From NCBI GenBank assembly GCA_050951405.1, contig JBMNIZ010000012.1, positions 62,001-126,000 of the forward strand: DNA of 64,000 nucleotides, in the 5' to 3' direction. The translations under genes and the position numbers were made by a program. The notes under the pieces were generated by a model. That model had not been told where the DNA came from. It ran no database searches and saw only the letters and a program-made list of their open reading frames with translations. This DNA is from JBMNIZ01 sp050951405 (GTDB lineage Bacteria > Bacillota > DULZ01). Of this stretch, positions 53,418 to 62,266 are shown piece after piece. Position 1 is the first letter of the stretch. Every line of letters starts with the position of its first letter.

Positions 53418-54449
53418 TCACAGCAAATTCACCCCTGATCTGCAATCTAAAATGCCTTCTACTGTTCCCGGCCCAAAACGACGGCTCAGGACAATGATCC
53501 TTTCAAAAACTCCTTGCTGTAGCAATTGCCTAATGATAGGACGTTGTTTGATTTCAAACATATCCCGCCCATGGGCCGTGGCCAGCACGGTTACTCCGGC
53601 ATTGATTATCTCCATAATTGCTGCCACATCTTCCGGCCGGCCCAGCTCATCAGAAGCAATGACCCGAGGGGACATGGAACGCAAAAGAAGCATCATTCCT
53701 TCCGCTTTCGGACAACGATCCAGGACATCGGTTCTACAGCCAATGTTTTTCTGAGGAACCCCTCCCCTGGACCCGGCTATTTCTGAACGTTCATCAACCA
53801 GACCAACGGTTACTCCGGTAAAGCCTAGAGAAGGAATACCGTCGGACAGCTGCCGGATAATATCCCGCAAAAGAGTGGTTTTGCCGCAAGCAGGGGGTGA
53901 GATGATCAGAGTGTGTAGAGGCTGCCGTGTACGAGCTTCAACTAAGAACTCCATCAACCTATCAGCAGCCCCGAGAATTTCCCGGCTGATGCGAAAATTT
54001 AGACTGGAAATATTTTTCAGCGCCTTTAATCGGCTCTGTTCCACAATTGCTTCTCCAGTAAAACCAACCCGATGTCCCCCTTTCAGCGTCAGAAAGCCAT
54101 ATCGCATCTCTTCTTCTAATGCATAGAAAGAGCTGCTGCTGATCAGCTGCAAGGTTTTATTCACTAAAATCTCATCAACGATAATTGGATCATGATGCCG
54201 CAAAGAAGAGGCCAATCCCTCCCCAGTTAAAAAGTAGCTCCCCCCATCCGTTTCCAAGATGACAGGCTTACCTATGCGCAGCCGGATTTCCTGCAATCCG
54301 ACAATATCAGGCATGGTTAATCTGGCGAGATAATCTTTTAAAGGTTGAGGAATATAGGGAAGAATTTCATCCATGAAGCCATCCGGTTTGGCAGCGATTT
54401 TCAGGCGATCACAAAAGCCATTCAGATTCAGATCCTGTTTTTTGCGCAA
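53418..54449 (-). CDS. spoIIIAA: Stage III sporulation protein AA, ATPase
   Basis: A 343-aa secretion-type ATPase. Walker A is PPACGKTTLLRDI; VGLVDERSEIAGSRGG and SDELGRPEDVAAIMEI follow. It likely powers the SpoIIIA-SpoIIQ channel. First gene of the operon; TTG start at 54449 with GGAGG 9 nt upstream. Confidence 0.96.
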   Translation of the reverse strand: MRKKQDLNLNGFCDRLKIAAKPDGFMDEILPYIPQPLKDYLARLTMPDIVGLQEIRLRIGKPVILETDGGSYFLTGEGLASSLRHHDPIIVDEILVNKTLQLISSSSFYALEEEMRYGFLTLKGGHRVGFTGEAIVEQSRLKALKNISSLNFRISREILGAADRLMEFLVEARTRQPLHTLIISPPACGKTTLLRDIIRQLSDGIPSLGFTGVTVGLVDERSEIAGSRGGVPQKNIGCRTDVLDRCPKAEGMMLLLRSMSPRVIASDELGRPEDVAAIMEIINAGVTVLATAHGRDMFEIKQRPIIRQLLQQGVFERIIVLSRRFGPGTVEGILDCRSGVNLL

Positions 54450-54493
54450 AGTTGTCCCACCTCCGCTTACTAATAAAGATATTACCGATTTCC

Positions 54494-54521
54494 ATTATTA
54501 TGCAAAATGAGAGAAAAATAA
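54494..54521 (-). promoter_or_regulatory. Possible sigma-E promoter of spoIIIA
   Basis: CATAATAAT (54502-54494) with TTATTTT (54521-54515) about 12 nt upstream resembles sigma-E promoters (CATAYAHT with KMATATT). spoIIIA is sigma-E dependent in B. subtilis. Short site, moderate support. Confidence 0.4.
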
Positions 54522-54528
54522 CCCAAAT

Positions 54529-54554
54529 AAAAAAACCCCGCTCCGTGAGCGGGG
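54529..54554 (-). terminator. Terminator between the zinc-ribbon gene and spoIIIA
   Basis: CCCCGCT (54554-54548), loop CACGG, AGCGGGG (54542-54536), then TTTTTTT on the minus strand. A classic strong terminator. Confidence 0.92.
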
Positions 54555-54589
54555 TAATAAGAGCCCTCTTTAATTTGACGATATAATCG

Positions 54590-55054
54590 TCAGATGTCTT
54601 CAGTGTTTTTATCTTCTTCTTCCTGGCTTTCTTCCCCTTCCTGGTCAGAGTAGGCATCATTAACAAAAACAACCTCATCACAGTTGGGGCAAGTGACTTC
54701 GATCAGATCATCATCTTCCATAATGCTGGCATCGAAGACCACCAGGTCGTGGCATTTGGGACACTCCACTTCTACGTATTCACCGTCTTCATCACAGTCG
54801 CATCGATAATCATCATCGTCATCGTCATCATCGTCATCATAAATTTCATCTTCCAAATCGAACAGGTCTTCATCTACACTCTCAATGTAATCCTCCAAAT
54901 CTGTCTGCCCTTGTTTGAGTTCCTGTAAAGCATCGGTCACGTCTTCTAAAATATCCAGGACTTGCTTTAAAATCCGTTTTTCCTTGCTGTCCTCCAGGTC
55001 CAAACCTTCCATCAGTCCTTGCAAATAGGCCACTTTTTTCTGCAAATCTACCAC
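54590..55054 (-). CDS. CD1247 N-terminal domain zinc-ribbon protein
   Basis: A 154-aa very acidic protein. The N-terminal helical domain VDLQKKVAYLQGLMEGLDLE is the CD1247-type start. A run of ten Asp follows IY, then two zinc-ribbon pairs, CPKC and CPNC, and an acidic tail. GTG start at 55054 with AAGGGGGG 6 nt upstream. Found between efp and spoIIIA in many Clostridia; function unknown. Confidence 0.88.
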   Translation of the reverse strand: MVDLQKKVAYLQGLMEGLDLEDSKEKRILKQVLDILEDVTDALQELKQGQTDLEDYIESVDEDLFDLEDEIYDDDDDDDDDDYRCDCDEDGEYVEVECPKCHDLVVFDASIMEDDDLIEVTCPNCDEVVFVNDAYSDQEGEESQEEEDKNTEDI

Positions 55055-55135
55055 CTTGAACCCCCCTTTTCCTTATATACCTTCTAGTATTTCCGCGAAG
55101 CCAAATCTTCAAACTGGAATCGAAGACAAATTTCG

Positions 55136-55693
55136 TCAAGCCCTTTGCACATACTCTCCAGTGCGGGTATCAATAATCAACACATCTCCTACGTCTACAA
55201 ACAGAGGTACCTGAACAACAGCTCCTGTCTCCAGAACCGCTGCTTTGGTGGCCCCGGTGGCCGTATCCCCCCTCACACCCGGTTCCGTTTCCACCACGGA
55301 TAATTCCACTGTATGGGGTAATTCCACGCCAAAGGATTGACCTTTATAAAATAAAACATGGATGAGCATATTTTCTTTTAAAAATTTTAAGGCATCTTCC
55401 AGCTGTTCGGCAGATAGAGAAATCTGTTCGTAGTTATCTGTATCCATAAAAACATAGCTGCTGCCGTCTGTATACAAATATTGCATTTCTCTTCTCTCCA
55501 CGTGGGCCCGGGCTACTTTTTCCCCGGCACGAAACGTCTTCTCTATGACCGCACCGGTGCGCCTGTTTTTCAGCTTTGACCGGACAAAAGCAGCCCCTTT
55601 TCCCGGTTTGACATGCTGAAAATCAACGACCGTATAGACATCTCCTTCCAATTCAATGGTTAAACCGGTACGAAAATCGTTGGTTGAAATCAT
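55136..55693 (-). CDS. efp: Elongation factor P
   Basis: A 185-aa three-domain factor that relieves stalling at polyproline. N-terminus MISTNDFRTGLTIELEGDVY, the tip loop FQHVKPGKGAAFVRSKLKN with the modifiable Lys in PGKG, and the OB C-terminal domain TATGATKAAVLETGAVVQVP. The ATG at 55693 has GGAGG upstream. Confidence 0.98.
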   Translation of the reverse strand: MISTNDFRTGLTIELEGDVYTVVDFQHVKPGKGAAFVRSKLKNRRTGAVIEKTFRAGEKVARAHVERREMQYLYTDGSSYVFMDTDNYEQISLSAEQLEDALKFLKENMLIHVLFYKGQSFGVELPHTVELSVVETEPGVRGDTATGATKAAVLETGAVVQVPLFVDVGDVLIIDTRTGEYVQRA

Positions 55694-55763
55694 CTTCCAA
55701 ATCCTCCTCCAGCTAGATTTCCCCTGTGCCAGTTCCCCCGTTTTAGATGAGAACAAGACCCTC

Positions 55764-56852
55764 TCAGGCCAACTCAATCAGCTCCTTGGGAGCTTGCGAA
55801 AGAACCTGGCAGCCTTTTTCTTTTACCAGTACCAGGTCTTCAATACGCACTCCGCCCCAATCGGGCAAATAAATACCCGGTTCTACCGTAACAATCATTC
55901 CTGCCTGCAATTTTTTTTCGTTTTTCTCCGTCAACCGGGGATGTTCATGGATCTCTAAACCCACTCCATGCCCCAGACTATGGCCGAAGTATGGTCCGTA
56001 GCCTTCTCCCGCAATAATGCCCCTAGCCAAAGCATCTATTTCATTGCAAGAAGCCCCTGCCATCACTGATTGGAGCCCGGCTTCTTGGGCACGCAATACC
56101 AGCTGATATATCCTTTTTTGTTCAGAAGTTGCCTTCCCCAATACCACCGTTCTAGTCAGATCAGAATGATAGCCCTGGTAAACGGCGCCAAAATCCATAA
56201 CGATCATGTCCCCCTCAGCCAACCTCTTTTCCGAGGCAGCACCATGGGGTAAAGAGGAACGAAATCCTGAAGCCACTATGGTCTCAAAGGCAGGACCCTC
56301 CGAACCCAGCTTCCGCATCAGGTATTCCAACTCAGCAGCTATGTCTATTTCTTTCAAACCGGGCCGGATTATATCCAGAATATGCAGGAAAGCCTGATCG
56401 CTGATAAAAGCGGCCTGCTTAATATACATAATTTCGTCGGGATCTTTTACTGCCCGCAAGAGTCCTACGGGATCTTCCAAGCCAATGAAGGAAACCTGGT
56501 CCAATTTGGCTATAAAGGTTTTCAGCTGACCACAGGTCACGTAGTCCTCTTCAAAGCCCAACCTGGTCACTTTCATCTCCTGCAGCACATTCCGCAGAGT
56601 TTCCAGCGGATCACCTTGATACCGGACAATTTCCCAGTCACTTGCCTGTTGCCGGGCTTGTTCTTCATAGCGGAAATCAGTTAATAAAAGAGCCCGTTCC
56701 CCAGTGAAAACAATCATTCCCGCCGAACCTCGAAAGCCGCTCAAGTAATACCTGTTAACCGGTTTCATGATGAGCAGTCCGTCCAGCTTTTCCTTGCGCA
56801 AGATGTTCAGTAATCTTGACCGGCGGAGAGAATAAGTATTGATCTGTTCCAT
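55764..56852 (-). CDS. pepP: Xaa-Pro aminopeptidase (M24 family)
   Basis: A 362-aa two-domain metallopeptidase. Metal ligands lie in MDFGAVYQGYHSDLTRT, GHSLGHGVGLEIHE and VTVEPGIYLPDWGGVRIED. It removes N-terminal residues before proline. Operon aroQ-pepP-efp, as in many Firmicutes; ATG at 56852 directly after the aroQ stop. Confidence 0.94.
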   Translation of the reverse strand: MEQINTYSLRRSRLLNILRKEKLDGLLIMKPVNRYYLSGFRGSAGMIVFTGERALLLTDFRYEEQARQQASDWEIVRYQGDPLETLRNVLQEMKVTRLGFEEDYVTCGQLKTFIAKLDQVSFIGLEDPVGLLRAVKDPDEIMYIKQAAFISDQAFLHILDIIRPGLKEIDIAAELEYLMRKLGSEGPAFETIVASGFRSSLPHGAASEKRLAEGDMIVMDFGAVYQGYHSDLTRTVVLGKATSEQKRIYQLVLRAQEAGLQSVMAGASCNEIDALARGIIAGEGYGPYFGHSLGHGVGLEIHEHPRLTEKNEKKLQAGMIVTVEPGIYLPDWGGVRIEDLVLVKEKGCQVLSQAPKELIELA

Positions 56853-57311
56853 TTATATCCTTCTCATTTCCTTGCCCAATAAATATAAGGCCGCATAGAA
56901 AGCAGCTATGTAACTGGCTGGACCAAAACCGGTAATTTGGCCGGTAGCAACAGACGCAACCACCGATTCACGGCGAAACTTTTCCCGGCCGTAAATGTTG
57001 GACAAATGCACTTCAATCACGGGAATGGAGATGGCAGCTACTGCATCGGCCAAGGCATAACTATAATGAGTCAGCGCCCCCGGATTGAGGATAATGCAGT
57101 CTATGTCGGTTTTATCGGTACCGGCCCGATGCAGCACATCAATAATTTCCCCCTCGGAGTTGGATTGAAAAAATTCCAATGCTACCCGGTATTCTGCCGC
57201 CAGGGACTTTAACTGCTGATTAATCTCATCTAAAGAGACCCTACCGTAAATCTCCGGTTGACGTTTCCCCAGGAGATTGAGATTTGGGCCGTTAATAATC
57301 AAAAACTTCAT
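56853..57311 (-). CDS. aroQ: 3-dehydroquinate dehydratase, type II
   Basis: A 152-aa shikimate pathway enzyme. N-terminal LIINGPNLNLLGKRQPEIYG (Arg and Tyr of the active site), INPGALTHYSYAL-type region, and VIEVHLSNIYGREKFR (catalytic His). ATG at 57311 with GGAG 9 nt upstream. Confidence 0.97.
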   Translation of the reverse strand: MKFLIINGPNLNLLGKRQPEIYGRVSLDEINQQLKSLAAEYRVALEFFQSNSEGEIIDVLHRAGTDKTDIDCIILNPGALTHYSYALADAVAAISIPVIEVHLSNIYGREKFRRESVVASVATGQITGFGPASYIAAFYAALYLLGKEMRRI

Positions 57312-57378
57312 CCCCGGCATCTCCTTCCTTCCACCTGGAAGCATTTTACCATAATTCAAAGGCCTTGGATAGCATTTT

Positions 57379-58719
57379 CTAAATACCGCTGATGGTCATC
57401 TCCGCAACCCGGATACTGGGAGATCCCCGGCCGATAAAAAAGACCAAATCATTAGCTACACCGTCAATATTTTTGAAAACATTTAACAAATTGCCTGCTA
57501 TAGCCACTCCGCGCACTGGAGTGGTTAATTCCCCGTTTTCGATCAAGATGCCGGCAGCTCCTAGGGAAAAATCTCCAGAAATGGGATTGGCCGTATGCAG
57601 GCCCATCACATCGGTGATGTACAAGCCCCGGCGAATTCCTTGCAACAATTTCTCTTTTTCGGTGGTTCCCTGTTGAATGTAAAAATTGGTAGTCCCCACT
57701 TCGGGAGTGCTTTTAAAGGAACTCCGTACTGCATTTCCTGTGGAAACAACCCCATCTTTGTTGGCCGTATAGGTATTATGTAAGTAGCCTGTCAGGATAC
57801 CTTGGTCAATCAAGGTCGTTTTCCCCGTTTTCATCCCTTCCCCATCAAAGGGAGCCGATAGCAAACCTTTTTCCATGGCTCCATCATCGATGAGCGTGAC
57901 CAGAGGTGAAAAAACTTGACTGCCTAATTTGCCGGCAAAAAACGATTTCCCCTTTTGAATGGATTCCGCTGATAAAGCAGGAGCAAGCACTCCCAAGAAA
58001 CCGGAAGCCACGTACGGATCAAAGACCACGGGTGCTTTTTGCGTTTTAATGCTTTTCGCACCCAGCATTCTCACCGCTTTCCAGCCCGCATCCCTTCCCA
58101 CCTGGGCAGGAAGCAGGTCTTTGAATTTGAGACAAAATTGAAGTCCAAAGCCGGTCTGAGTATCACCGGCATCTTCCGCCACCACATAGACAAAGGCGCC
58201 GCAATAAGCACCCCGGTAGCTTTCCTTAATCCCACGGGAATTGACCAGGCTTATTTCATATTCCGCATCTTGATAAGTACAGCTTTCGGTGATCTTGACC
58301 CTGGGATCAAAACCTTTGGCCGCACTCTCCAGGGATTTGGCCAGATCTATCTTCTCCTCAACGGGAACCCGGCCGATTTCTTCATCGTAGAGTTCCAGCT
58401 GTTCATATGACTGCTCCGGTGAAGGGAGCCCCAAATAAGGGTCTGGAGTGTTCTTCTCTGCGTTGGCCATAGCCTGAATCAAAGCAGTATCCAAAGCATG
58501 AGAAGATAAGTCAGTAGTATATGCATATCCCAGGCGATTACCCACCAATACCCGGATACCGATACCATGTTGCCTGGAATTTTTTAACGTATCCACCTGG
58601 CCATTTCTCACTTCGATGGTCAGTTCTTTGCTGCTGGAATAAAAAACTTCCGACTGATCCGCACCGGCTTTCTCGGCTTTCTCAACCAAAACACCGGCTA
58701 TTTCTTTATAATCAACCAC
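57379..58719 (-). CDS. tldE: TldE/PmbA metalloprotease subunit
   Basis: A 446-aa TldD/PmbA family protein without the HExxH zinc motif, hence the TldE-type partner. Family features: VRNGQVDTLKNSRQHGIGIRV near the N-terminus and ISGDFSLGAAGILIENGE near the end. TldDE forms a heterodimeric protease for unfolded peptides and peptide maturation. GTG start at 58719 with GGAGG; adjacent to tldD. Confidence 0.94.
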   Translation of the reverse strand: MVDYKEIAGVLVEKAEKAGADQSEVFYSSSKELTIEVRNGQVDTLKNSRQHGIGIRVLVGNRLGYAYTTDLSSHALDTALIQAMANAEKNTPDPYLGLPSPEQSYEQLELYDEEIGRVPVEEKIDLAKSLESAAKGFDPRVKITESCTYQDAEYEISLVNSRGIKESYRGAYCGAFVYVVAEDAGDTQTGFGLQFCLKFKDLLPAQVGRDAGWKAVRMLGAKSIKTQKAPVVFDPYVASGFLGVLAPALSAESIQKGKSFFAGKLGSQVFSPLVTLIDDGAMEKGLLSAPFDGEGMKTGKTTLIDQGILTGYLHNTYTANKDGVVSTGNAVRSSFKSTPEVGTTNFYIQQGTTEKEKLLQGIRRGLYITDVMGLHTANPISGDFSLGAAGILIENGELTTPVRGVAIAGNLLNVFKNIDGVANDLVFFIGRGSPSIRVAEMTISGI

Positions 58720-58731
58720 GGCTACGCCTCC

Positions 58732-60117
58732 TCAATCTAACAAACCTCCCACAATCAATTCCGGGATCCGAATGGTGGGCTGGGCATCAGCAACAGGCAC
58801 TCCTTGACCGTCTTTCCCACAGGTACCGATGGCAAATCCCAAGTCGTTGCCGACCATATCAACTTTTAACAATACTTCCGGTCCGTTCCCTGTCAGGGTG
58901 GCCCCTCGCACAGGAGAAGTAATTATCCCATTTTCGATCAAATAGCCTTCCGTTACATCAAAAACAAAATCGCCAGTTGTAGTATTGACCTGGCCTCCCC
59001 CCATTTTTTTGACAAAGAGCCCCTTCTTTGTAGAACTGATAATTTCTTCCGGATCGGTATCCCCGGGCGCGATGAAGGTATTAGTCATCCGGGGAAGCGG
59101 CCGATGCTGGTAAGATTCCCTCCGTCCATTTCCCGTTGAGGCCCTGTTTTCTTTTTTTGCGGTTAAATAATCATAAAGATAATCCTTCAAAACGCCTTTT
59201 TCAATCAAGACAGTTTGTTGACTATAATTGCCTTCGTCATCAAAACTAAAAGAGCCATATTTTCCGGGCAAGGTAGCATCATCAATAACCGTAATCAGCT
59301 CTGACGCAACTTTTTGTCCTTTCTTATTTGCGTAAACTGAAAGCTGTTTTTGCACCAGGTCAGCCTCCAAACCATGTCCACAAGCCTCATGAATCATCGT
59401 TCCGCCAGCTTCCCCTGCCATGACCACCGTCATTCTACCGGCAGGAGCGGGCCTGGCGGACAGCATGAGAAGAGCGCGTTTGGCGGCTTTTTCTCCCAAT
59501 TCTACCGGATTGATCTTTTGAAAAAGTTCATATCCCACGTTGCCTCCTGCAGATTCGTAGCCGGTCTGGATAATATCTTTTTCCACAGCCACAGCATTAA
59601 TTGCCAATCTGGTTCGTATTCTCCGGTCTTCCACGAAACGGCCTTCGCTGTTGGCGATGGAAACTACCTGGATCACGTCTCCATAACCAACCGTCACCTG
59701 CCTAATCCGATGATCCAGCTTGCGGGCAGCCTCGTTGGCTTTCATCACCAGTGAAACCTTATCATCTACAGGAACCTGATCCGGCCTTTTTTCTACCGGA
59801 AAGGTAACGCGGGGTTCCAGTTTTCGCAGGTCAAGGATAATATCTTTTTTACCCATCAGGCAAGCTTTGGCCACTACTTCCGCCACCGCTAAAATCCCCT
59901 CAAAGGATAGGTCATTGGTAAACCCGTAAGCGGTACTTTCTCCCGATATAATCCTAATTCCTGCACCGGCATCCAAACCGCTGATAATTCTTTCAATCTG
60001 ATTCTCTTCACAGCTGATGCCGCTGTTCCACCGGCGTTCAATAAATATTTCGGCAAAATCTCCGCCATTGCTCAGTGCTCTGGAAAGTATTTTTTCCAGC
60101 TGGTTTTTGTCCAGCAT
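58732..60117 (-). CDS. tldD: TldD metalloprotease subunit
   Basis: A 461-aa catalytic subunit. The zinc motif HEACGHGLEAD (HExxxH type) follows GEAGGTMI; RASTGNGRRES and TTTGDFVFDVTEGYLIENG are family marks. It is first of the tldD-tldE pair. Confidence 0.95.
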   Translation of the reverse strand: MLDKNQLEKILSRALSNGGDFAEIFIERRWNSGISCEENQIERIISGLDAGAGIRIISGESTAYGFTNDLSFEGILAVAEVVAKACLMGKKDIILDLRKLEPRVTFPVEKRPDQVPVDDKVSLVMKANEAARKLDHRIRQVTVGYGDVIQVVSIANSEGRFVEDRRIRTRLAINAVAVEKDIIQTGYESAGGNVGYELFQKINPVELGEKAAKRALLMLSARPAPAGRMTVVMAGEAGGTMIHEACGHGLEADLVQKQLSVYANKKGQKVASELITVIDDATLPGKYGSFSFDDEGNYSQQTVLIEKGVLKDYLYDYLTAKKENRASTGNGRRESYQHRPLPRMTNTFIAPGDTDPEEIISSTKKGLFVKKMGGGQVNTTTGDFVFDVTEGYLIENGIITSPVRGATLTGNGPEVLLKVDMVGNDLGFAIGTCGKDGQGVPVADAQPTIRIPELIVGGLLD

Positions 60118-60218
60118 TGATCATAATCACCTCTTTTTACCCCAGTTCCTAGTATTATTCAAGCTGAGTGGTAATATTCCTTCTTTGGAAAGACTTTCTA
60201 CTTTGATCTTAGGAGTAT

Positions 60219-60980
60219 TCAGGGTAGGAAACGCCAGTTGGCCAGCGCCGCCCAGATTCGATCGTAATCACCGGTGTATTGATTGATCCATTTTACTTGT
60301 ATAGACATTCTCTTTGCATTGCCCAGGTCTATTTCCAAATAGTAGGGATAATCAGCAGGCTTAATCACGTGAGACTCATATGTTAGTATTCCATCACAGA
60401 AAACCAGGAGTTTGTATGCCCCCCGACTGTTTCTAGTTTCATCATCTATCCCCAAATATCCTGCCAATTTGGAATATTTTCCTTTTAAGTCTATAACGGC
60501 CTCTCCATCAACAAGATCGGATTTGTCTTGCCCGGCTGGGCTTCCTTGCAATTCCAGGATCAGGCCGTGATTGAACTCACGGGAGGCAATAGCAATATTC
60601 CTGCTCTTTAACTGAAAGAAAGGGCCCACATTTCTTAACACCGGTAGCTCCTCCAGATAGACGCCGGTTTTTTCCGACGGAAGGTCGTTTTGGCGAAGAT
60701 TGGTTTTTGATTTTATCTCAACGATACCTTGATCACCCCGCCAGATTACCTCCTGCTGTAAAGCCTCGGCCATAGCCCGGAGGGGAACCATTACGGTCCC
60801 CGAATTTTCAATCATGAAGGGTTGTACCGAACTCTTTAATTCTTTGCCATTGATCAATACTTTAATCTCTCGATAGAGAACTTTCATTTCCTGTAAATTA
60901 TTGCCGGCAAAAGCTGCGGCCCCACTGGCATAGGACAACAATAGAATTACCATCAAATAAACTTTCGCTCTTTGGCACAT
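60219..60980 (-). CDS. Secreted protein with copper-amine-oxidase stalk domain and NPCBM-like domain
   Basis: A 253-aa exported protein. Signal peptide (LMVILLLSYASGAAAFA); stalk domain at about 35-95 (VLINGKELKSSVQPFMIE, TVMVPLRAMAEAL). The C-terminal half resembles an NPCBM carbohydrate-binding module (YSKLAGYLGIDDETRNSRG, then KLLVFCDGILTYESHVIK). It directly follows pilO, where pilP would be in Gram-negative pilus operons. Role in surface or pilus anchoring is a guess. Confidence 0.82.
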   Translation of the reverse strand: MCQRAKVYLMVILLLSYASGAAAFAGNNLQEMKVLYREIKVLINGKELKSSVQPFMIENSGTVMVPLRAMAEALQQEVIWRGDQGIVEIKSKTNLRQNDLPSEKTGVYLEELPVLRNVGPFFQLKSRNIAIASREFNHGLILELQGSPAGQDKSDLVDGEAVIDLKGKYSKLAGYLGIDDETRNSRGAYKLLVFCDGILTYESHVIKPADYPYYLEIDLGNAKRMSIQVKWINQYTGDYDRIWAALANWRFLP

Positions 60981-60991
60981 TTTTGGCCTCC

Positions 60992-61735
60992 TTATCGTTC
61001 AGGAAAAGTATAAGGTTCCAGGAAAGGGTTTTCCACTATGATCCGGTTTCCCCCAAAAAACTCCATTTCCCGCTGTTTTATGTTCTCATCTTTTTCCAAA
61101 ACCTGGCGACGAGAGGGAGAAGCTTGGGAAAAAGGATCCAGCATAATCTCTTCATTTCCCAGGGGAAGCAAAGCCTTTTTCTGGGTCAGACTGCCGGGCA
61201 AGGCATAAAATTTGATGAACAGCTCAGCTTCCAACATATGGGATTCCTCTGCCAGAGGATGAAGGCTAAGACCGGTAAGTTCAATGATTGTTTCCGCCTC
61301 CTCTAAGGACTTTATAAAGGCTAACAACGGCGAGTAATGTCCCTTTAAAGTAAGTCGAATAGGCAAAATCCAGTAGTAATCCTCCTTTTCCTCATCCGAG
61401 GGATACACTCCCGTTATTTCCACCAATTCTCCTGCCATTTTTTCCAAAAAGGTGTAAGGAGAAATGTTGTCAGTGCCCGACCAGAGATGACGGCGCAATG
61501 CTTCCACTTCTTTAGTCAACTGAAAATGGTCTGCCCATGCCCGGTCTTCTTTCTCTGGCTGGATCACCTTTTCTTTCTGCTGGCGGGCGAAAGCAAGACT
61601 TGTCTTTAAACCCTGGTAACGAGGCCAAAGGGTGCTCCAGTAAACCTGATACCAGGCCAAGAAGATGAGCAGAGTGCAAAAAAACAAGAAGAATCTGTTT
61701 TTGAGCAAAGGAAATTTAAGCATAATACTCCTCAT
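60992..61735 (-). CDS. pilO: Type IV pilus assembly protein PilO-like
   Basis: A 247-aa protein with one N-terminal membrane helix (FFLFFCTLLIFLAWYQVYW), a coiled-coil stretch and a ferredoxin-like C-terminal domain (LPIRLTLKGHYSPLLAFIKSLE, the PilO signature). It has an unusually long basic/acidic tail ending near EPYTFPER. The start is ATG at 61735 or at 61723; the latter follows GAGGAG closely. Confidence 0.85.
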   Translation of the reverse strand: MRSIMLKFPLLKNRFFLFFCTLLIFLAWYQVYWSTLWPRYQGLKTSLAFARQQKEKVIQPEKEDRAWADHFQLTKEVEALRRHLWSGTDNISPYTFLEKMAGELVEITGVYPSDEEKEDYYWILPIRLTLKGHYSPLLAFIKSLEEAETIIELTGLSLHPLAEESHMLEAELFIKFYALPGSLTQKKALLPLGNEEIMLDPFSQASPSRRQVLEKDENIKQREMEFFGGNRIIVENPFLEPYTFPER

Positions 61736-61738
61736 ATA

Positions 61739-62263
61739 TTACCTGTTCAAGATCAACTCAACTTGAAAAATGTGCTGTTCGTTGTTTTCCCCTTTTTTCA
61801 CTGACCTGAGCTTTACCGCGGCAAACTGGTCAGAATTATCCAATCGTTGGATCATTTCCGCAATCCGACCCAAGGAGTTTCCTTTCCCGGTAATTCTGGT
61901 CTCACCGGATGGATCAATATCTATGGAGAGAAGGCGTAGATGAGGGTTAATGGCTTCGGATACAGCTCTTAATGTGGGAAAAACTTGATTCCGGGAGAGT
62001 GCAGCTAAGAGGACCAGCCTTTCTTTTTCCAGTTGAGCCAAGTCCTCACCCTTATTTTTTTCCACAGCCGTCCGTGCCCTCATTTCTGCCAGCGCATTTT
62101 CCAGTTCCTGCTGCTCTATTTCCAGCAAAATGATTTGGCCAAAAAGGAAGAGGATGCTGCTTGCGCCTAAGAGGAAGCCAAGGCAGAGTAAACCAGGAAG
62201 CAAATGAAACCGGTAACCGGAAGATTTTCCCCGCAGTTCTTCCGGAAGTAAATTAATGGCCAT
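61739..62263 (-). CDS. pilN: Type IV pilus assembly protein PilN-like
   Basis: A 174-aa protein: MAINLLPEELR start (the PilN N-terminal motif that docks onto PilM), one membrane helix, a coiled coil, then a small ferredoxin-like fold. With PilM and PilO it forms the inner-membrane platform. Confidence 0.92.
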   Translation of the reverse strand: MAINLLPEELRGKSSGYRFHLLPGLLCLGFLLGASSILFLFGQIILLEIEQQELENALAEMRARTAVEKNKGEDLAQLEKERLVLLAALSRNQVFPTLRAVSEAINPHLRLLSIDIDPSGETRITGKGNSLGRIAEMIQRLDNSDQFAAVKLRSVKKGENNEQHIFQVELILNR

Positions 62264-62266
62264 GTT

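Noticed and set aside
54590..55054. Microsatellite-like GAT/GTC repeat as a mobile or CRISPR-like repeat
   Set aside because: The repeat is in frame and codes for aspartate within a plausible protein.
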